NCBI RefSeq assembly: GCF_008831285.2
Contig: NC_045142.1
Location: 935,001 to 999,000 of the forward strand
Reading direction: 5' to 3'
Source of the DNA: Nymphaea colorata
Lineage: Eukaryota > Streptophyta > Magnoliopsida > Nymphaeales > Nymphaeaceae
Length of the DNA: 64,000 nt
The notes under the pieces were generated by a model that had not been told where the DNA came from, did not search any database, and worked only from the letters and a program-made list of their open reading frames with translations. This document shows, one piece after another, positions 1 to 12,246 of this stretch (the first letter of the stretch is position 1; every line of letters starts with the position of its first letter). The position numbers were made by a program, and so were the translations under genes.

Positions 1-219
1 GAATTTGGAAACACTCAATACGGTGTTCCTAGTGCCGAACAACTCTTAATGGTTAGGGAGACAAGGGTGCACTTGTTTAACCAGTTATGTCTATATATGA
101 TGCCACTTAAACATGTTAAGGACAATGACTTTCCAATAAAATTTTGGCGGATTCATAAGAGAGCCAGTATGCTATGGCAGGAAGACACAATGAAGTTTGA
201 ACTCATGACCAAATCATAA
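1..219 (+). CDS. 3' end of an unrecognised protein-coding exon (partial)
   Basis: Frame 1 is open from the first base to a TAA at 217-219, giving 72 codons. The peptide is well mixed and not low-complexity, with stretches such as YGVPSAEQLLMVRE, FNQLCLYMMPLKH and FPIKFWRIHKRASMLW. This composition looks like real coding sequence and unlike the A+T-rich DNA that follows at once. The start lies outside the window, so I cannot tell whether it is a final exon, the end of a single-exon gene, or a gene fragment. I do not recognise the family. Being open for 72 codons is only modest evidence, so a pseudogene fragment is possible. Confidence 0.45.
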   Translation, partial: EFGNTQYGVPSAEQLLMVRETRVHLFNQLCLYMMPLKHVKDNDFPIKFWRIHKRASMLWQEDTMKFELMTKS

Positions 220-1923
220 TTCATTGTTTTTAATGGTTGAGATCTAGGCTAAAATCAAGAAATAATTACACAAAAATGTTTAAGGTTTAGGAAAATAATA
301 AATTAGCGCCCAACTTTTCAAACTTAAAAAACAGATGCTCAATTTTTTGAGAGAGATTCTGATATCGCTACTTGCCAAAAAAGAATATTAATTTTTTCAT
401 CAGCCGGGAGATGATGGATTGTTTCTTAGAGGTATTTTTGTTATTTTATATAAAAAAAATTAATGTTTTATATTAGTAAGCTGCTCTGCTCTTTGAGAAT
501 GCCTCTCTCAAAAGTTAAACAGTGACGTGTTATTATCAAAATTTGGGCATCTTTTGTATAATTTTTTCCTAAATCAATGTTAACAAAATCCGCTAATATT
601 GGTTGATCTGAATCGAATTTGTGGTCTTTTTTAAACTTTTTGTAAAATGCTTTTAGAGTTTTTTTTTTTAATTAATTTTTCATTTGTTTTTCTCAAAAAG
701 TTAATTTTTAGACACTGCTTTATCGATTCACAAGCCGTTGATCATCCAAAACTTTTAATTAGACAATTCACAAAACGCGGGTGAATTGAAGGATTAATCT
801 CATAGCCTTAGTAACCTCTCTCATTGTCTTTGCCTCTTTTTTAGGGTTCAGAGCTGCGTTAGTACCAAAGGACAAGTCGTACATGTGCTTCAATTTGCCT
901 TAGCTCTGCCGGATGCAGCTATGAGTGGTGAAAATATATGCTTGAATTAAAATACCCACAAATTGTGTTGATCAGCCCGTGTTTAGGTCAGATATCCCAT
1001 CAAAAAAATCAATGCTGAAAGAAAAAAAAAAATATCAGCCTCTGGTTAGGTTCCGCTTAATTAATTATCTATAAGCATAACAGTAGAGACTATTTTAAGC
1101 ATAAGCGTAGTGTTGGTTCACATGTTTTCTTGCTGGCAACAGTAGAAGATTGCAGTGTGTACATTATCAAATTCGGTTTGCTTTCTGTTCAAGCAATTTT
1201 ATACTGGCATACAGAGAAAGATGTGAGATTCCTCTTTCCATGTCCAAAGTGATCAAGCCCCTGTGGTGAACAAGACTTCATATCGTTAAATTCTCTGAAA
1301 TTAGGTTTTAGTTCCCTGATGTGTGCCGGCAGGCCTAAAAACGGAACTGCTTGTTCTGTTCTGCAGTGTTCCAACCCATTCAAACGACCTCTCATGTTTG
1401 CAAACATGGCGCAGGTGAGACTGCAAATGGAGCTGAGCAGCCATGGCTAAAATTGGAAAGCTTGTTCTTGTTCATCTAAAACTTTCTATTTAAGGAAATG
1501 TTCGGAAAAATTAACAAATTATTGTTACTCAAAGATTAAAGCAGATTCATGACAGAATTTAAACATATATGAGATTTGGACTTGGAACTATGTATCCTGA
1601 GATTTTTGTCTTCTGCTTTCCAAGGATCCAAGTCCACCTCTGACAAATGTAATCCCAAAGTTCAACTCCAAAACAGTAAGGTCCAAAAAATTTACGGCTT
1701 AGACTACCAAGTTCAAACATAAACCGAATTTAAACAAACTTTGCTACACTATTATTTTATAAAACTTTATGGAAGTACATATGAACATACTCATTTGGCC
1801 AGAAAACTATCGTTTTCAAAAATTTATTTGACGTTTATTATCTTTTAAAAATATACCCAATGTAATCTTGAATAAATAAATAGAATTAGAAGCTTTTCCA
1901 AATTCATCCTTTATGCTGGATTC

Positions 1924-2007
1924 TTTGTTTAAGATTTTGGTTGCGTTTGATTTCCCACTGATCCGTTTGTTTAAGATTTTGGTTGCGTTTGATTTCCCAC
2001 TGATCCG
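1924..2007. repeat. 42-bp tandem duplication
   Basis: Two essentially identical head-to-tail copies of a 42-bp sequence start at 1924 and 1966, each running from TTTGTTTAAGATTTTGG to CACTGATCCG. The near identity suggests a recent local duplication. Confidence 0.9.
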
Positions 2008-2028
2008 GATCTGAAACCAATGACAGCT

Positions 2029-2060
2029 GAAATCTATAGTTTTAACAAACTATAGATTTC
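2029..2060. repeat. Perfect 14-bp inverted repeat (hairpin)
   Basis: GAAATCTATAGTTT, a 4-nt loop TAAC, then the exact reverse complement AAACTATAGATTTC. It lies about 870 bp upstream of the PPR start. It could be the end of a small foldback element; no function can be assigned. Confidence 0.85.
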
Positions 2061-2931
2061 AAGATCAACCCCAGCGTGGGTCTCAAATACACACTATATT
2101 ACAAAAAGAGTGAATTTGAGACATGATTGGGAGGAGCCGAGGAGGGGTTGGTCCGGTTGGACCTCAAAATTGTGGATCTCAAGTTTGTGGTAATCAAACA
2201 CAGGCATTGTGTCCTTTTTTCTTCTTACTTTTTAGATAGTCGAGGGTTGTAATGTGTATTAACATCTATCCGAATTTAAAGATAAATTTTACTCCAAACC
2301 AACATTCAATTGGCACTCCAAATGAAAATTTTTTCTCAACTCCAAAGCTAATTTATATTAGTCTACATGGGAATAAGTGTATGAGCAGATTTTTTTTTTT
2401 TTACCAACTTGAAAATGCAAAAATATTTCTTTTTTGTTTTTTTGTAAAAACTAAGTTTCATAAAAACCAAGTATTTTAATGAGTTTTAGAAACTTTGTTT
2501 TTCTTGGTTGGTGACACATCCAAAACATGATGTTTGAATAACCCAAAAGGGATCTAGTTTTTCACTCCTTTTTATAAAACTAGTTTTTTTTCAAAAACTA
2601 GTTTTTTTAAAAAAAAAACTCAATTTTGATGGTATCAAACACTTCAAAAACCTAGTTTTAAAGTGTCATCCAAACGCCGCCTTTATAATTTATAAAAAGA
2701 GACATTTTACTTTTTTTATAATTCTCTTTTGAGTGTTAAAGAACTAAGAAGTGCTTGTTGAAAAAAGAAAAAAAAGTTGTGATATTTAAAAGTTGCTTAA
2801 TAAAAAGACAGTACACCCTTCGAACACACATATCTGAAATATACATTTTAAAAAACATTAATATTTTTAATTTCAAACTTTTCTAAATTTAAGAACATTT
2901 TAAACAAATTAAATTGCTACGCTGTGGGCCC

Positions 2932-4653
2932 ATGGCGATCTTTTCCGCGGAAAAATATTTCCTTTTCCTGCCGATGCCAAACGCATTAGTTAGAACAGAA
3001 CGCATCATGGCAGGGATGCCGGAAGGCTACCGCCGAACTCTCTCTTTGCTCCAGCGAATGGCCAAATCTCCACCGCAGAAGTCTCTTCTCGTCCTCCACT
3101 TTGCATCTCTCGATGGTGGCCTTCACCACTCCCACCATTCAGCAGCCACCCTCCTCTTCCTCCTCCTCTCCTCAAACAACTTCCAACAATCAGAGTCTTT
3201 CATCCATGACATCGTCTCCGGCAAATTCCCGCGCCCCCTCACCCTCTCCTCTATCCTCAAGCACTTCTTTCCTTCAAAGAAAGAGCACACCAATCTCACC
3301 CAACTTGTTTTTGACATGATTATCAATGCACAATCTCGATTGGGCATGGCTGATTCAGCTTTAGAGACCTTCGATAAGATGGTTGACCTTGGATTGACGC
3401 CTAAACTGAGTACCTTTAATAATGTGCTTGGTGTTCTTGTCAATGTTGATAAGCTTTCTGAGGCTTCGAGAATTTTTGATAAGTTTGGCGGGAGGGTGGG
3501 TGTGGATGGTTTTACTCTTGGTGTTATGGTCAGAGGCTGTTGTAAAGCTGGGAAGATGGATAGTGCAATGAAAATTTTACCCAAGTTTGGGGAATTGGGC
3601 CATAGGCCTAATGTGATCATATACACGATTCTGATCAATGGTTGGTGTAAATCTGGCAATGTTGGTGAAGCGAAACGACTATTTCGAGAGATGGAAGAGG
3701 AGGGATTTCCCCCTAATGAGTACACCTACACTGTGATGATCAATGGTTGTATAAAGAACGGAGACAAAGACGGTGGTTTCGACCTTTACGCGGAGATGAG
3801 ACGTCGCGGAGTGTTGCCGAATCTTTTTACGTACAATTCCTTGATTCACGCGTACTGCAAGCTTGGCAGATTGAAGGAGGCCTTCCAACTGTTTGATGAA
3901 ATGGTAAGTGAAGGAGTTGTTCCGAACGTTGTGACTTATAACACTGTCATATTCGGGCTGTGTCAACGACGTAGGGTCTCGGAGGCTGACAGGTTCATGA
4001 ATAGAATGCAGAACAGCGGTTTGGTTCCTAGCGTTGTTACGTTTAATACACTAATCGATGGGCTATGCAGAGAGGGGGAGTTTGTAAAGGCACTGAGGAT
4101 TTTGGAGCGGATGAAGTCGAGTGGTCAGCCACCATCTTTAGTGACGTATAACACTCTCATTTGTGGTTTCTGTCGTTCTTCTAAATTAGTTGAAGCTGCA
4201 AAACTAATGGAAGAAATGCAGTCAAGGGGATTAGTGCCTAATAAGGTTACATATACAATTCTTATAAATGCTTTTGGAAGGGAGAACGACATGGATAGAG
4301 CTTTTGAGTTGTTTGATTCTATGGAGAAGTTGGGAATAGTGGCAGATGTTTATACTTATAATGTGTTATTACACAGTCTCTGCAACCAGGGGAACATGAA
4401 GGATGCTTGGAAGTTGTACAATGTGATGCTTGAGAAGCAGTTAAAACCCAACGACGTCGTCTACAATACACTAATAAATGGTTACTGTAAGCAAGGAAAT
4501 TCGTATAGGGCTCTAAGGTTGCTTTCCAAAATGACTGAAGATGGCATGGTTCCTAACGTTGCCAGCTATATCCTGACTATCAATTGTCTTTGTCTAGAAG
4601 GCAAAATCAAGGAGGCTGAACATCTGTCTGATGAAATGAAGAAAATGGTATAG
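2932..4653 (+). CDS. P-class pentatricopeptide repeat (PPR) protein, intronless
   Basis: Single open frame of 573 codons from the first ATG (2932, good CCATGG context); later in-frame ATGs at 2974 and 3007 are possible alternative starts. From about residue 130 it is built of roughly 13 consecutive 35-residue PPR motifs of the P class, seen as recurring VTYNTLI..LC..G...EA..L...M...G..PN blocks. No E, DYW or SMR domain is visible. P-class PPR proteins bind specific organelle RNAs, one repeat per base, and act in processing, stability or translation; most are imported into mitochondria or chloroplasts. The N-terminus is rich in R, S and L with few acidic residues, which fits a transit peptide, but the organelle cannot be decided. 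The overall form resembles At1g09680-type proteins. The frame stops inside the last motif, and the missing motif residues continue in another frame just downstream (see 4646-4720). Confidence 0.93.
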   Translation: MAIFSAEKYFLFLPMPNALVRTERIMAGMPEGYRRTLSLLQRMAKSPPQKSLLVLHFASLDGGLHHSHHSAATLLFLLLSSNNFQQSESFIHDIVSGKFPRPLTLSSILKHFFPSKKEHTNLTQLVFDMIINAQSRLGMADSALETFDKMVDLGLTPKLSTFNNVLGVLVNVDKLSEASRIFDKFGGRVGVDGFTLGVMVRGCCKAGKMDSAMKILPKFGELGHRPNVIIYTILINGWCKSGNVGEAKRLFREMEEEGFPPNEYTYTVMINGCIKNGDKDGGFDLYAEMRRRGVLPNLFTYNSLIHAYCKLGRLKEAFQLFDEMVSEGVVPNVVTYNTVIFGLCQRRRVSEADRFMNRMQNSGLVPSVVTFNTLIDGLCREGEFVKALRILERMKSSGQPPSLVTYNTLICGFCRSSKLVEAAKLMEEMQSRGLVPNKVTYTILINAFGRENDMDRAFELFDSMEKLGIVADVYTYNVLLHSLCNQGNMKDAWKLYNVMLEKQLKPNDVVYNTLINGYCKQGNSYRALRLLSKMTEDGMVPNVASYILTINCLCLEGKIKEAEHLSDEMKKMV

Positions 4654-4720
4654 TACCTAGTGCTTCAGTTTATAGCACCATATCTTGTGCAAAATTTAAG
4701 GTACAAGACACTGCTTCATG
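4646..4720 (+). pseudogene. Out-of-frame continuation of the PPR reading frame
   Basis: Directly after the PPR stop (TAG 4651-4653), a shifted frame reads GIVPSASVYSTISCAKFKVQ and ends at a TGA (4718-4720). G-IVPS-ASVYSTIS is exactly how a PPR motif ends and the next begins, and the annotated frame breaks off with ...DEMKKMV just at that point. The simplest reading is loss of one base (one G after ATG) near 4648, which shortens the protein by about 24 residues. A sequencing error would look the same. Confidence 0.6.
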
Positions 4721-6199
4721 AAAAAAAATGAAAAATTTTGGTCTGTGGATGCACTGGAGCGAGGTGATTTATGATTCGTGTGTGTGACAAGCTCAGTGCG
4801 AAGAACAGAGGAACTTGAATCAAGGGGCCAATATAAAATCAGCCACTACAGTTGCCCGAAGCAAGAGAGTCTCTGTCTGGATCGGCAATGAACTCTTGAG
4901 ATTATGCTCTACTTGAAGTATCGTAGGGGAAACGAGAGGCCTATCTCCACCAATAGGAAGGTTTCATCAGTAACCATGATATTATGTCAGCTGCAGAAAA
5001 GGCAACTGGCTTCCTGCACAGGCTGAGCATGTGTTCCTAAATGGGATCTGGTGTATAGTTTGGACTTTGGACATATTTTTTGGTGCCAAGATTATGTATA
5101 TCAAATTATCAACTGCATCTTGCAGCACTGGAGTTGATTCTTGCAGCCATGCCACCTCAGGTTTCGATCTGCCCTCGCTAATATCTATCTGCCCACTTAA
5201 AATCTTCTCTTCAGCTTTGCGTGTTATTCGGATGAAGGGGAATCGGGTTTTAATCCCACAGTTGCATTTCCATCCTTTCTTCCTTGAAGTACCAGAATAG
5301 TCAATGGCTCAATATGCACGGTGCATATTTTCGCATAAATTAGAAGCGCCTGCCTCCCCCCGCTCGAGAGAAGCACATCACACAACTTGGAGAACCAAGA
5401 GATGCAAGAATCAAGATGAAAGTTATTAGAGACATAATTTACTGTCCAATGTCCATAAGTATCCTCCTCGTTCCTGCAGTCTCTGAGCCATTACGTGAGT
5501 TGTTTTTCGCAAACCCATAAAAGGATCGTGCGAATTGATATGTAAACTAGATTTTGTGAAGTATATTAGCAATTAACAGTGTTGGACTTGTCAGGTTCTT
5601 TCCCGTGTCCCAAAAAGAAAAGTGTCTCGATGAAGGCTGTCTTCCAGCAAGTGAGAGGTTACTAATTACAATTCTCCGGTTTCAGGTTGGTGAAAAGTGG
5701 AGGAAGGCATTCTTGTGACATTAATGAAGAACAAAGGGAAAAGCGAAGAAGAAATGAGCCCTTACAAGGCAGTTTTTTTCTGTGCTTTGCATCAGTTCAG
5801 ATGTTGTCTAAATGATGTATGGGATACCAGCTGGACATAAAGATCTTCCTACGTCCATTGTCACATTGAACTTCCACTGTTTGAAACAAAAACAAATCGT
5901 CTTCAAATAGGAGTCTAAAACAACACACAAAAGTAACAAAAATTACAATGAAAACCCTTAACCCAGACTCCAACAGAAATTTCTACCCACGTCTAAATTT
6001 TGAAACCAAATCTCTTGATTTCAAATCGGGATCGAAGATCAAACTGCATGCCTATGAATAGCGGATCAAGACCCGATTCATTTACACCGCCCCGCCATTA
6101 AAAATCTCAAGATTGAAGAGAGAGAGAGAGAGAGAGAGTCAATGGCCATTTCGGTCCTCGACTCTGAGTCAGTAGGCATTTCCGTCCGACAGCCAACAG
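4721..6199. other. Intergenic region between PPR and MYB3R genes
   Basis: It contains the probable 3' UTR of the PPR gene, then unremarkable sequence without recognisable coding potential. A short ORF at 5031-5300 (89 codons) resembles nothing I know. A (GA)n tract lies at 6117-6138. Confidence 0.55.
6117..6138. repeat. (GA)n microsatellite
   Basis: About 11 GA units in the region upstream of the MYB3R gene. GA/CT tracts are common in plant promoters and 5' leaders. Confidence 0.9.
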
Positions 6200-6477
6200 C
6201 CGTTGCTGATGCGGGGGTAGTGGGAAACCGCGATGGACGGTCAGGATCGCCCGAAATTTCCTTGTAACCGCCTTAGTTCTGAACCGCGTGCGTGCGCTTC
6301 AAGTTGACGGCCAGAGAGAAAGAGAGCGTGCCGTTTGATGTTCAAAACTTCTAACTTCCCCCCACCGACGGAAAGCGTTAGCAGCCGTTCAAATCCCACG
6401 AACGGCTCCTAACGGCGTCGTTTGCCTCCCGCAGACGTTCCCTCCTTCAGCCAAAAACATAAAGAAACTCGCAACGG
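6200..6477 (+). promoter_or_regulatory. Cluster of MSA-type AACGG motifs upstream of MYB3R
   Basis: Six copies of the AACGG core occur in 278 bp: three as AACGG (6401-6405, 6411-6415, 6473-6477) and three as CCGTT on this strand (6200-6204, 6331-6335, 6385-6389). The copy at 6411 sits in TCCTAACGGCG, close to the full MSA consensus YCYAACGGYY. MSA elements are bound by MYB3R proteins and drive G2/M transcription. Finding them in front of a MYB3R gene suggests autoregulation or cross-regulation. The function is inferred; the motifs are seen directly. Some may lie in the 5' leader rather than the promoter, because the transcription start is unknown. Confidence 0.5.
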
Positions 6478-6813
6478 CCTTCCCTCCCTCCCTCCCTCTC
6501 TTTCTTCTCCGCTCTCACTCACTCTCTCTCCTCTCTCTAGGGTTCGGTTTCCTTCTTCTCCCGCCATAACTTACCGCTCCATTTTTGAGAGCTGGCGTTG
6601 TGGTTCTCTCTCTATTCCTCTGTGGGGTTTCCGCTTCTTTTCGTAGTTTCTTCTTCTCGTTCTTCCCCTGCTGGCGTTCGGGAGGTGGGATTCCAGATGT
6701 AGGAGATCTGAATTCCTCGGGACTTCGTTAATTGGTCTCGGTTCTCGATTGGAAGAAATTTAGCTGCCTTTCTAGGGTTCTTTGAGGTCGTGAACTTCAT
6801 CTGCGTCTCGGTG

Positions 6814-9800
6814 ATGGTGGAAGAATGGTCGGGGGAAGCGGTGGCCGTGCCGAAGAAGGAGCTGGACTGTGCCGAGAGCCAGCTCCCCGTAGCTGTCTGC
6901 CTGTCGTCGGATTCTGATAGATGCTCGAGCCCCGCGTCTGCGTGCCCGTCTCATCGGTGTGTTGGATTCCGTTCGTTTTTTTATTGCTGTTAATGGAGAT
7001 GCAGATTATTGTTTCTGTTTTGTTTGTTGTTTCTGTGTTCTTTGATGGCTTGCGATCGCTTAATCGTGTCGTCTGGTTCATCCTTGATGCTTTGTGAATC
7101 AATTCTGGTTTGAAGTTGCATGATCGGGTAAGAGTGCATCGGTCATGGGCCTAGGATGAATTTTTAAGAGTGATCGGAATTTTCTCGTTCTGTTTGTTTT
7201 CCTTCAATACTTGTTGTGCGATGATCGTAGTTCCAACCATGGAATGCGACACGAACAGCGATTTTTTATCATTGATAGCTGATCGATCCTCCGTGTGATT
7301 GAAATTTTGGTAAAATGATGGTTGCGTTCTATGATGAACAAGCCGTCGTTAGCCATTCAATGACAGGAGGGGCTTATTTTCTGATGCCAGAATTAGTAAG
7401 GGTCATATCCATTATTTTGCATTTATTGCTGTATTTAGGATACATCTATCCATGCTATCTCAAATTGCCAGCCGAAATGTTAGCACACGCAAGTGTAGCG
7501 CATGATGTTGTCCACTTTCGTTAAAAGAATTGGTAAAACTTTAAATCTTTTGAGTAACTTCGGAAGTGTATATCTGGTCTAGCTAATAGCCTTGGAATCT
7601 TTTATTACAATATCAACGAAATTATAAATGCAAAATGTGTTTTCTTCTGTCAAATCCTGTTCTTTTCAGTTTTAACCATATTCTTTGTTCTCTCACTGTA
7701 GTGCTCTTTTATTTTTCTCATCTTATTTTTGATCTTTTATAGTATAATGACCTTGCCTTCTGCTGAAAATTGTTGGATTCTTGGCTGAAAAGCTTAGATG
7801 GCTTCACTGTATGTTTCATTGATGCCTCTTGAAATTCAATTTAGGAGGAGTGGACCAATTCGGAGAGCAAAGGGCGGTTGGACACCAGAAGAGGTAAAAT
7901 AATTATAATCTGAAGGTCATTTTGTTTGTTTTTTTGCTTCTAGCTCGGTAGTTATTTTCTCTCTCTCCAACATCCATGGTAAATTTAAAGAACCTGTCAT
8001 TAGACATGTCACAGCCTGAGTCTCAACTAAAAGATCCATTTTGCAAAAAGATAATGTTACTACTCCCATTTTACGTGGAAACCTGCTGCTTTAATTTCAT
8101 TATGATTTACTTGTGATGTTATCGTTTCAATTATTTACTGATGCAATTCAGGTAACTCATGTCTTTCTGATTCTACAGGATGAGATGTTGCACAATGCAG
8201 TCAAATTTTTCAAGGGAAAAAATTGGAAAAAAATAGGTTTGCATCTCTTCTTCTGATCACAGATGTAGCTTAGTTATTAGTTCTTGCTTTTCTTTTCAAT
8301 GACTGAATCAGTAACTTACGCTTTTCAAATTTGTAAAAAGACTTCTGGTACTGTTTTGATGGAGAAACTTGATGTGGCAGTGGATATGGAATTCATGGAA
8401 CCTCAACTGACTCAACTCTATGTTCATGATAATGTGTATCGCTTCAGTTATGCTCCTTGGGGCACCGTTCTAAATATAATTACATATTTTCTTTGCAAAT
8501 CAGATTTTTTATGAAATTTTTTGGGGGATACTTGGCAAATATCAGCATCAATGAAGAACAGTAATTGAATAAACTAAGGATTATGATAGAGTAAGAATCA
8601 TCATGTGACCCAAAAATGAGTCATTTGACATAAACATATAATTTTTACCTGCTTGGCATGTTATCTTCCCTGCATTAGAGGACTTTGATGAATGACACTA
8701 TTTTCCGGCTCTTCTTTACTGGATGGAGCTCTGGTAATTGCTGATGGATATTTGCTTGCAAGAAGCCAATATCAGGGTTTTAGCAAATGCTCACCCTATG
8801 GCTGAATATTCTATATGAGTTTGTAACCTGAGAGTCTGAGGTGACTGATACCACATGGTTGGCATTTGCATGGATGACTGCACATAAGCAAACTCTCTTT
8901 CCGTGTCCTTTTCTGCTAGAATTACTTTCCCCCCTACTCTCAAAATACCATAGGATGTCAGCCTCCGGAATTTATGGTAGAGTTGAACATTTTCTTTGTG
9001 AGAGTTTTGTGCTGTTAATATTTGAAGGCTCTGAAGACAACATGTATAAATAAACAGTTGTTTTGAATTGTCGCTTTGTTATTAAGTTTTGCTTGATGTC
9101 TAGTGCTATGAAAGTTTTCAATGGTGATTTATTACCCAGGTAATTGACATAGTTGCATATTTGGTGGGCATGCAGCACAGTTTTTCACAGATAGGACAGA
9201 AGTGCAATGCCTTCATCGATGGCAAAAGGTTCTTAACCCTGAGTTAGTGAAGGGGCCATGGACCAAGGAGGTTTTGCACTTCTCAGAGAATTTTCTGATG
9301 TTTAAATATATATATATATCTGAATCTTGCATGTTAATGTGGGACATTTCCTATCTTCTGTTTTCCTTGCAGGAAGATGATATAATAATCAAACTGGTTG
9401 AAAAATATGGCCCAGCAAAGTGGGCTGTTATAGCAAAATCCTTGCCAGGCCGTATAGGAAAGCAATGTCGGGAGAGGTAACGTGGCTAGGCCTGTCCATG
9501 TTCTTATTTTTCTTGTGGATGTTGGTCAGACTTCAATTCTACATTTTTCTTTCTTCTTTGGTTATCGTTTGGCTTATTTTTTTGTTCTTAGATTCTGAAT
9601 AACAGGATTATTTTCGAAATGTCTTCACTATTTCATGTTTCCATGTTTGGAGGAAGTTTTCTACAGTAACATGGCTAACACACCAAAACAAGTACTTTAG
9701 CGAAGATATGCTGTAACTGTTGTTTCTCTTCATTCCATAGCAAGTGCTTGACTTTAACAAAAAAGGAAAAAGAAACATAACTACTTGGTAATAGGATCTG

Positions 9801-12184
9801 TTTCCAGTAAGGTTAGGTCTTTTGGGAGAGTGACAGGGAAGATTAATCAGAACATTTCAGAAACTATTCTTCTTTATTTATATGCCTGTTTCTGGACGTG
9901 GTACAATAATTTGATCCATACATATATAGAAGACTGAAGCCTTGCAATCAGCTGCCTGACTGTCCAAGTAGTTGTGCCAAACCTATATGAGACTAAAATG
10001 TTACGAATGGATTCCAGGGCACCATAGGTCAAATAGGTGGTTTCAAGACTAGGTCATATTTTTTTTCCTGTTTTTTTTTTCTTTTTGCTTTTAACTCATA
10101 ATCAAGCTTGTTTAATCTATTAACAAAATAAAGATATCTCTTTCCTAAGGTCCAAAAATGTTCAAAAATTGTCAATGAACAAGTTCCATACTTTGTATCC
10201 CTGATCCATTACTATTGTTTGGATACTTCATGAGCAATGGGTGTGTTATTGATTGATGTGCCTGTGTGGGTTACTGAAGTTGCATGCTGAAGGAGCCACA
10301 CTAAAATTTTACTCTGGCTTGGCTTATTTAAGCTAGATTTGAGTTTCACTTACATATTATACAAGTGAAAATAAATATCCATGTTTGTTGTATATTTTTG
10401 TTACAATATTGCTTTCCTTACGTTATATACATGTCCAAATAAATATCCATAGCTATGTTTATTATGTTACAACTAGCAATAAATATAGTACATGATGCTA
10501 CACGATATAGGATACATGTCCAAATAAATATCCATAGTTATGTTTATTATGTTACAACTTGCGATAAATATAGTACATGATACTACACGATATAGGAAAG
10601 CCATGCAAGACAACCTAAAAACTACCTTTGCTGCAAATAAGGAAAAAAAAAATTATTCGATGGGGCCAAAAAACTAAAAAGACTTAAGAGTTACAGAGAG
10701 AAAGAGCGCCTCGTGACACTGTCTATGGCTGTATTGACCACCATGAAAGAGATATCAATCAATCCACTGGTACCCTTTACTTGAATATGCACACACATAT
10801 GGAGGGAAGGAGAGAGAGATGCCACAGTTATTACAGTGGCCTCCCTTTCTTAATATATTTGTAAAGAAAAAGGACAAAACATGCACCAGATATAACTAAT
10901 ACGTAAGGACTAGTTACCAAGTCAGTCAATTAGACCATAATAATGGACCACACTAATTTTAACCCATTGGATTTGGTCGATTGACTCCCAACTTGGTCAA
11001 CTAGTCCATGGTTTGACATAAAAGCTAGACAATATATTCTAGTTTATTGCTTTTGCCTACTAGTAGAAATTTAAGCCACTTCCAGTAGCTGGACTTTCTT
11101 TGTTTTTTTTTTTCTTGTAGCAATTGCAGAATAATTATTTATTCTGCAAGAATTTTTTTTGAATTGTTCATTATTAAGGCTTTGTATATTGAAGTACTGC
11201 AGTCAGTCAACATTTCATTTTTCTCTCTTGAAATGGTCTATTGCATTGAGTTGGTTCTTTAAATGTATTTTAGGTGGCATAATCACTTAAACCCTGCAAT
11301 CAAGAAGGATGCCTGGACAAAGGAGGAAGAGTTAGTACTCATTGAAGCCCATAGAATACATGGAAACAAATGGGCTGAAATAGCAAAAGTGCTTCCTGGA
11401 AGGTATTGATGATAAGCTATGTCTTAATATGCTTGCAACTCTGTCACACGGATACTTGAGTTTAGCCCACGTACCCGTATCCGATACGTGGACATGCATA
11501 TCCGGATACAGGACATGGCTGGTACACGCCAAAAAATAAACTATTAGTTTAATGTTTTTTTTTTTCATTTTATCTTTTTTTGTGATGCATCTAATTATTT
11601 TCATGAACAATCCTTTCAAATACTCGGCACTTCTGTGATAAAACAAACTTTTTTATAAGAGTGAACTATTAATTTAATGTTTTTTTTCATTTTATTATTT
11701 TTGAGAATATAAAATTTGCCGTATCTGCGTATCTAAAATTTTCAAAATTGCCGTGTCCGTACCCGTATCGTACCCGCACCCATGTGACATATGCTTGCGG
11801 CAGGCAATGTTATTTCTTGATCTGCATTAAGTGTAGTCTTAAACATTAGAGTGGTTCTATCATTGTAAGATCTCTTATCATCATGGTGCTACTTTGATGT
11901 CTTGACTGTTGACTAGCTTTTTGTTAATCATTTATAAAGCAATTGTCATCAGAAAGGACAAGTCATGAGTGTACGGCTGTGTGCATACTGGAATAAGGTG
12001 CTTGTCATTGTGTTATGTGTTTTGTAGGCAAATAAGAACAACAATGAAATACAATGGGAAAAATGAGAAGAGAAAGGAGGGGAAAATCCAGCAATACATG
12101 ATTATGGCAATAATGTACTTCTTATTAACTACCACTGGCCATCTTGCTAAAAGCTATGTCATACAGGTGTGAGGTGTGGTGTGG

Positions 12185-12246
<62 letters not shown>

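Larger units (their letters stand above)
220..2931. other. A+T-rich intergenic region
   Basis: No reading frame here resembles a known protein. It contains homopolymer A/T runs, a 42-bp tandem duplication (1924-2007), a short perfect hairpin (2029-2060), and at about 2480-2690 an A+T-rich stretch with repeated CTAGTTTT blocks that may be an old MITE. The last few hundred bases should include the promoter of the PPR gene, but I see no convincing TATA box. Confidence 0.6.

Noticed and set aside
3123-3725. 200-codon open frame on the minus strand
   Set aside because: It lies fully antisense to the PPR gene, whose plus-strand frame has clear PPR motifs; the antisense frame has no family resemblance.
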